NCBI GenBank assembly: GCA_022496205.1
Contig: WTXD01000352.1
Coordinates: forward strand, 1-11,681
Source of the DNA: Gloeopeniophorella convolvens
Lineage: Eukaryota > Basidiomycota > Agaricomycetes > Russulales
Reading direction: 5' to 3'
Length of the DNA: 11,681 nucleotides
The notes beneath the pieces are model-generated. The model worked only from the letters and a program-made list of their open reading frames with translations, was not told where the DNA came from and did not search any database. This document shows positions 7,575 through 11,681 of this stretch, in pieces (within the stretch, counting starts at the first letter, position 1; each line of letters opens with the position of its first letter). A program made the position numbers and the translations under genes.

Positions 7575-8231
7575 TTTCACGATTCTGCGACCCGGCACTC
7601 GGCCCTAGCTAAGTCCCTCTTGTTCCACTTAGTTCCGACCCCTCGGCCCTCAGTTGCACCTTAGTTACAGCCCCAGAAGTCCCTGCACTTGTGGACCGCG
7701 ACTCTGCGCAGCGTCCGAGTAGCTTACTGAAGTCTCCGGCTGGAGCGCGATCAGAACCGAGGCCCCTAGCCCTCAAAAGGCTCGGCTGATCGCTCGGAAA
7801 CCTCGGCTGAAGCCCCGGAACCTCGGCCAGGCTCAAGACGGCTGTTTCGACTCGGTTTAAGCGTCGGTTAGGCAGGATTTGGGTTTGGATTGCGGATCGG
7901 GTTAGAGGACAGCGATTGAGGAGATTCCCATGTGTGGCCTGCAGTTAGAGGCTCGCCCTTTGTATCAAAACACCTTACTGTACTCTGTTTCCAACAAGAA
8001 AGTCCCCCGCCGGGGCAGTTAACCTCTCATTTTGCTGTTCAGACTTGTTTAGTGTTAGGGCTGAAGCCCCGAATGCGTTCGATTCACTACTTCTCGCCGG
8101 CCGCTCGGCCGACTCGCTCGGCCTCTCGGCCATTGGACCGGCCGACTCGCGTGTATGTTCCGCCTTTGACTGTTTGTGCTTATTGTTTTTAGTTCTATTG
8201 TTATTGCCGTTCTACTGGGCCGAGCCCCTTT
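7575..8231. repeat. CTCGGC-rich block, left part
   Basis: GC-rich DNA with many scattered CTCGG(C) words, for example around 7592-7830, and a dense run near 8096-8150 (GCTCGGCC, CTCTCGGCC, CCGGCCGACTCGCG). The same word style resumes after the solo LTR at 8712-8850, so the block is one older sequence split by that insertion. The open frames here are short and mutually overlapping. It could be the LTR or leader of another retrotransposon, but no ends were found. Confidence 0.5.
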
Positions 8232-8711
8232 TGTTGAGACGGACAGTGTCCTGGCGGCTCTGATTAGATTAGATATGGACCTAATGATCAAGGACTATCT
8301 TATCTTGTGTACATAATGTTCTAGACTTAAGGCTGTGCTCAGCCCCACATTCGTTTCCGTGTTCCGGACTCTTCTAGGGCATTCCATGACCCACCCTATA
8401 CTCCGGTACCCACTCTTACTCCGTTTCATGTGGGTCTCCTAGGCTTTCTAAGCAGTGTTTATCACATGCTATCTGTCGCTCCTTACAGTATATAAGGACT
8501 CCTTTCTTTGCCTTTGTAGCCTCAGTCTTTTGACCTTCCTTGACTGAGGCAAGTACACTTACGCTCCTTTCTACTTTCTTATACTTACACTACCTTACAG
8601 CATCACTCTGTGTCCTTCAGGTATTGTTGTAATCAAGTCTTTTGATCTTCCTTGACTGAGCGTCACTCTGTGTCCTTCAGTTGTCACTCCACCCTCTACT
8701 GCACTTCAACA
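8232..8711 (+). mobile_element. Complete solo LTR (LTR-1), plus strand
   Basis: A 480-base LTR runs from TGTTGAGACGG to CTTCAACA, with TGTTGA/TCAACA ends. It is flanked by the 5-base duplication CCTTT (8227-8231 and 8712-8716). TATATAAGG at 8489-8497 is a plausible core promoter element. Two blocks are each present twice inside the LTR: GTCTTTTGA.CTTCCTTGAC (8525 and 8637 on) and TCACTCTGTGTCCTTCAG (8603 and 8663 on). The minus-strand copy has the same arrangement, so the duplications are a family trait. No coding region remains. Confidence 0.94.
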
Positions 8712-9582
8712 CCTTTCAACTTCGTTCACTCGCGCGTCGCTCAGTTCGTACTCATTCCGCTCGGACTCTTGGCCGCCAACTCGGCCGAACCGCTCGGACA
8801 CCTCGGCCCACTGCAGCACGCTCGGTCCTACCGCCAGGGCCTCGGTCGACGGGTCTTATGGTTAGTTCCCCCCATGCGGCCTGCTACTTACCTTGTTCAG
8901 GCACCAATAGGCCCGGCCTTGGGGTATCAGCACGACCGGTTGTCGTGCCTGTTGGGCGCACACCTCCTATTGCAGCACGTGCCATGGGTGCCGGCCCTGT
9001 GCCCTATGCTGTGCTGACTCTTGCAGCCTTGCTATTGCAGGCAGTGTGGGCATAGTTGGCAGGGAGCGGCACACTAATGCAACGGGGGTTGGAGAATGGA
9101 ATGGCGATGATGTGTGTAGCACAATATGGATGGGGTACAGGACAGAGAGGGTGGTGAGAATCAAAGCATAGGTATGCTACGCACACCTCACTACTAGCAC
9201 TCTACGCCAGGCCAGCGCCCACAGTTCCCTGTCCCATCTTTGTGCAACAAAATCTGCATGAGCGGAGACAGTACAGGGTGGTGTAGGGGCACGGGTATGG
9301 CAAAAAGCATGGGCGAGGGTGTGGTGCATGGCTGGTCCAATGATAGCGATAGGTGAGGCTTGTGGAGGGCGGGGGCAAGCTCAGCAAGCATGCTATGCAA
9401 CAGGGAGATCCGAGTTGTGGGCAAAATGTGGAGGGTGGCGCGAGTGGCACAGGAGCGTGGCGTGGGACTTTTTCCTTGGGTGTGGGACTTTTTGGCAGGG
9501 TGTGCGACTCTCTGTGGCCGCAAGAACTTTTCGTCGGCTACAATGCGTGATTCCCACACCCTTCGCTCCTTTCTTTTTAGAT
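8712..9582. other. CTCGGC-rich block, right part, then anonymous DNA
   Basis: The first ~140 bases continue the CTCGG-rich sequence interrupted by the solo LTR. From about 8860 to 9580 no repeat family and no gene is recognised; several overlapping frames on both strands look like chance openings. A small direct repeat, GTGGGACTTTTT, lies at about 9461-9495. Confidence 0.5.
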
Positions 9583-9735
9583 AATTTGATATTTTAGAGA
9601 TGGTTAACCTAGATAGTGACCATAGGCACCTATGTGCCTATGGTTATATTTTAATATTTTAGAGGGGGTTGATAGTCCTAGATGGTGACCATAGGCACAT
9701 GAGTGCCTATAGTTGTAATCCAATATTTTGGAGGG
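9583..9735 (+). repeat. Detached pair of R hairpin units (copy E)
   Basis: Two 69-base units with cores at 9620 and 9689 stand without the R head or tail. The array starts mid-unit at TTGATATTTTAGAG and stops after CCAATATTTTGGAGGGG. The first core has its loop in the opposite orientation (CTAT, compared with ATGG/ATAG elsewhere) while both arms remain intact. Confidence 0.85.
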
Positions 9736-10654
9736 GTTAAACCCAGGCTCTTACCCAGCCATCAGTTTGAGGGCAGGGTGTCATGATTTCTTGTCTGATG
9801 CTTAGATCAAACTATATGTTTGCTTAGCATATAGTTTAGTTTAAACAATCTCAGGATAGACCACTCTATATAGCCTCTGTTTTCTCCACTTTAAGTTGAC
9901 TTTTGTTCTGCTCTCATCATACATGTTTGCTCTGCTCTAAGCTAACTTTTTGTTTCACTCTTATTATATGTGTTTGCTCTGCTTTAAGCGGTCTTTGTTT
10001 GCTTTACACTAAGTAAGCAGGTTTGCTTTACTCTAAGTATATGGTGTTTGCTTCGCATAAAGTAAACACTTTACAGTCTTTTAAGGTTGTCCCCTTGGCT
10101 TTATTAAACACTTTATTTGCTCTACTTTATGCAACATTTGTTTGCTCCACTCTATATAAAATACATTTGTTCCACTTTAGTCAAGCAAGTTTGCTCAGCA
10201 CTAAGCTAATATAAAGTTTAGTCTGAGCTATCTTATAGGTTGTTTGAGGAGGTTCTATTTGTTTAGTGCTAAGCAAACAAGATAGCTCATACTAGACAGG
10301 TTGTCTGCTTACAGCTAGAATTAGAACATTAGATCCCACATCAATAACTAAACACAATAGGTAGTTCAGGTGGAGATTCTGGATAAGTCCAGACCATAGA
10401 CTTTGAGTAATGTTACATTTGTACTTATTGACAGTTGTTCCTAACTTGTTTAGAGGTTATTGATTTTCAATAATTTGATATCTATTTTCATCTACAGGTT
10501 TTGTGAGAGGAACACTGGCACCACTTGGCCAAAATGAATGTTTGAAGTTCCGCCTGTTGTGTTTTGTCAACGACAAAGGGCCTAATGTTATGATTCTAGC
10601 TGTAGTGCTGAGCAAAAGCACTGATATGTTTTCTCAGCACTGAGCAAACAGGAC
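9736..10654. repeat. AT-rich region with a dispersed TTTGCTC...CTAAGC motif
   Basis: About ten copies of a 16-17 base motif near TTTGCTCTGCTCTAAGC are spaced 16 to 50 bases apart at 9926, 9973, 9998, 10022, 10047, 10116, 10141, 10166 and 10190. Related copies lie at 9818 and in inverted form around 10262-10282 and 10604-10650. An inverted repeat joins GAGCTATCTT at about 10227 with AAGATAGCTC near 10280. The one open frame (10023-10214) simply translates these motifs. The region looks like decayed repeat-derived DNA or a binding-site array. Confidence 0.55.
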
Positions 10655-11054
10655 TGTCACGACATGTACGATGCATTTTCTTTTTCTTTCTATCTCTCGT
10701 TCCACTTCGACTCCATGACTCGGGGATGCTTATCTTTCATTTGTCATACAATTCCCTCATACTTCTTGACGCGCCCCTTATGCCATTGGACAACTACTGT
10801 ACTTCTACCTAGGAGACCCACCTTGAGTCCGTTCTGACTCGGTCTGACTCGATACTAGGACATTATGTAAACCGTTCAACTTGTAGTACTTAAGGCGTAG
10901 CAGTTGTACTCTAAGGCCTTAAGCCTGTTCTCCTTTGTCAATCGATGAGGTTACCAGGGATTCCGTGTGAGGGACTAGTTCGCCCAAGTATCGCGAGGTT
11001 TCCAGCTCTTGAACTCTACGTATAAGAGGCCGATTGCCTCCACTCGAAGACATC
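10655..11054 (+). mobile_element. Probable LTR/5' leader of a second retrotransposon family
   Basis: It starts with TGTCACGACATGT, an LTR-like TG start of a type I associate with fungal Ty3 elements. It is CT-rich, and its last part (10915-11043) is repeated at 5465-5592 on the minus strand, which shows it is repetitive. I found no second LTR end, no tRNA primer-binding site and no target duplication, so the exact boundary is open. A TATA-like TATAAGAG is at 11021-11028. It leads directly into the terminal open frame. Confidence 0.5.
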
Positions 11055-11546
11055 ATGTCTTACCCAGGATCCCGTGCACACTCTCGTGCACCGTCACGGA
11101 CCGGCTCACACCGAGACCGACTTACTGAACCTTGCTCGTCTCAGCCCTCGCCCGCCTCGCGAGCGCCGGCTCAGGCCGTGACATTAGAACAGGCTTCTCA
11201 GTCTCGAGAGCCGACCATAGCAGACATCGTATCATCAGAACCTCGACTGCTGTTCGCACAGGACGAAGACCTCGCACCAGAAGCTCTCAGAGGAGCAGAA
11301 CCCCGACAAATCCAGCACTCCTACACACAAGGATACTACCTTGTCAACGACAGAGGCCTCATCCTTAGAGTCCACTTCTCTAGCACCGAAGGCTGGTCGT
11401 GGATCCAGTGGGTAGAAGAGCGACAGCGCCCCGAACTTACAGGAAGCGTCGAAGTCCTTGGAGTACCAACTCCTGGACAAGTTGCTGAGTGGTTTCGCCA
11501 GAACCCGATTCATTCACCTCCCGAAAACATCACACTTAGGGTTTAG
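11055..11546 (+). CDS. Telomere-truncated open frame, unknown protein (possible Gag)
   Basis: The first ATG is at 11055; the frame is open upstream to 11034 without another ATG. It encodes 163 residues. Residues 1 to about 60 are rich in Ser, Arg, Pro and Ala and look disordered. A more ordered part follows (HSYTQGYYLVNDRGLILRVH, then EGWSWIQWVEERQRPELTG, PTPGQVAEWFRQNP). The last codons, LRV, and the stop TAG (11544-11546) are made of telomere repeat, so the natural C-terminus is gone. Codons are GC-rich and regular, unlike the chance frames nearby. The repeated leader upstream suggests a retrotransposon Gag or similar first protein, but I recognise no capsid or zinc-knuckle motif. A subtelomeric host gene is the alternative. 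It probably yields no useful product. Confidence 0.6.
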   Translation: MSYPGSRAHSRAPSRTGSHRDRLTEPCSSQPSPASRAPAQAVTLEQASQSREPTIADIVSSEPRLLFAQDEDLAPEALRGAEPRQIQHSYTQGYYLVNDRGLILRVHFSSTEGWSWIQWVEERQRPELTGSVEVLGVPTPGQVAEWFRQNPIHSPPENITLRV

Positions 11547-11681
11547 GGTTTAGGGTTTAGGGTTTAGGGTTTAGGGTTTAGGGTTTAGGGTTTAGGGTTT
11601 AGGGTTTAGGGTTTAGGGTTTAGGGTTTAGGGTTTAGGGTTTAGGGTTTAGGGTTTAGGGTTTAGGGTTTAGGGTTTAGGG
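11536..11681 (+). repeat. Telomere, (TTTAGGG)20 plus one partial unit
   Basis: A partial TTAGGG (11536-11541) is followed by 20 perfect, uninterrupted TTTAGGG units to the window's last base. The G-rich strand runs 5' to 3' toward the end, as at a real chromosome end. There are no degenerate units at the junction. The transition from unique DNA is sharp, within the coding frame that starts at 11055. Confidence 0.97.

Noticed and set aside
9319..9597. Overlapping plus-strand frames of 65-92 residues and minus-strand frames over the same bases
   Set aside because: Competing frames with no domain; the longest runs into the hairpin unit at 9583.
10023..10214. 63-residue plus-strand frame
   Set aside because: It is a translation of the TTTGCTC motif array; the Phe/Leu/Ala/Thr pattern comes from the DNA repeat.
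10500..10560. Possible intron acceptor and primer-binding-site-like TGGCACCACTTGG
   Set aside because: No upstream exon or donor, and no LTR end directly before it; too weak to call.

Overview
This window is the end of a chromosome. It finishes in 20 uninterrupted copies of the 7-base telomere repeat TTTAGGG, reading outward at the right edge. The remaining ~11.5 kb is a gene-poor subtelomere made of retrotransposon debris and palindrome-bearing repeats. The organism is most likely a basidiomycete fungus (Agaricomycetes). The integrase remnant at the left end has the MDFIVKLP and DHDCTK sequence style that I associate with mushroom Ty3/Gypsy elements. This is recognition from memory, not a database match, and the 7-base telomere unit would be unusual for a fungus.

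Layout: 1-425 holds a decayed Ty3/Gypsy integrase. 430-800 has short tandem repeats, and 800-2330 shows no supportable gene. From 2330 a fragment of one LTR family (here LTR-1) is broken by the first of four copies (A-D) of a repeat (here R). Each R copy starts with the same ~85-base head, TATACCTTGCTTTT..., followed by an array of 69-base units with a hairpin-forming core. A, B and C follow one another from 2363 to about 4135. D (6315-7040) lies in a second LTR-1-like fragment. Two detached units sit at 9583-9735. About 30 units are present in all. Copies A and D also share a ~210-base unique tail and one diagnostic deletion, so they are duplicates of one another.

Between C and D lie a tRNA-like Pol III unit (minus strand, 4485-4573), a complete solo LTR-1 (minus, 4980-5464, 5-base target duplication CAGAG) and a cluster of five 24-base hairpin motifs (5698-6043). 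A second complete solo LTR-1 (plus, 8232-8711, target duplication CCTTT) sits in a CTCGGC-rich GC-rich block. Then come more anonymous DNA, a loose array of TTTGCTC-type motifs (9926-10282), and an LTR/leader-like segment that precedes the only convincing open frame, 11055-11546. That frame has lost its natural end: its last codons and its stop lie inside the telomere repeat, as expected if the chromosome broke in the gene and was healed by telomere addition.

No working gene system is evident. The most notable features are the R repeat family, whose fixed left boundary recurs at four different junctions, the hairpin cores that show loop inversion and paired arm changes, and the telomere-capped open frame.
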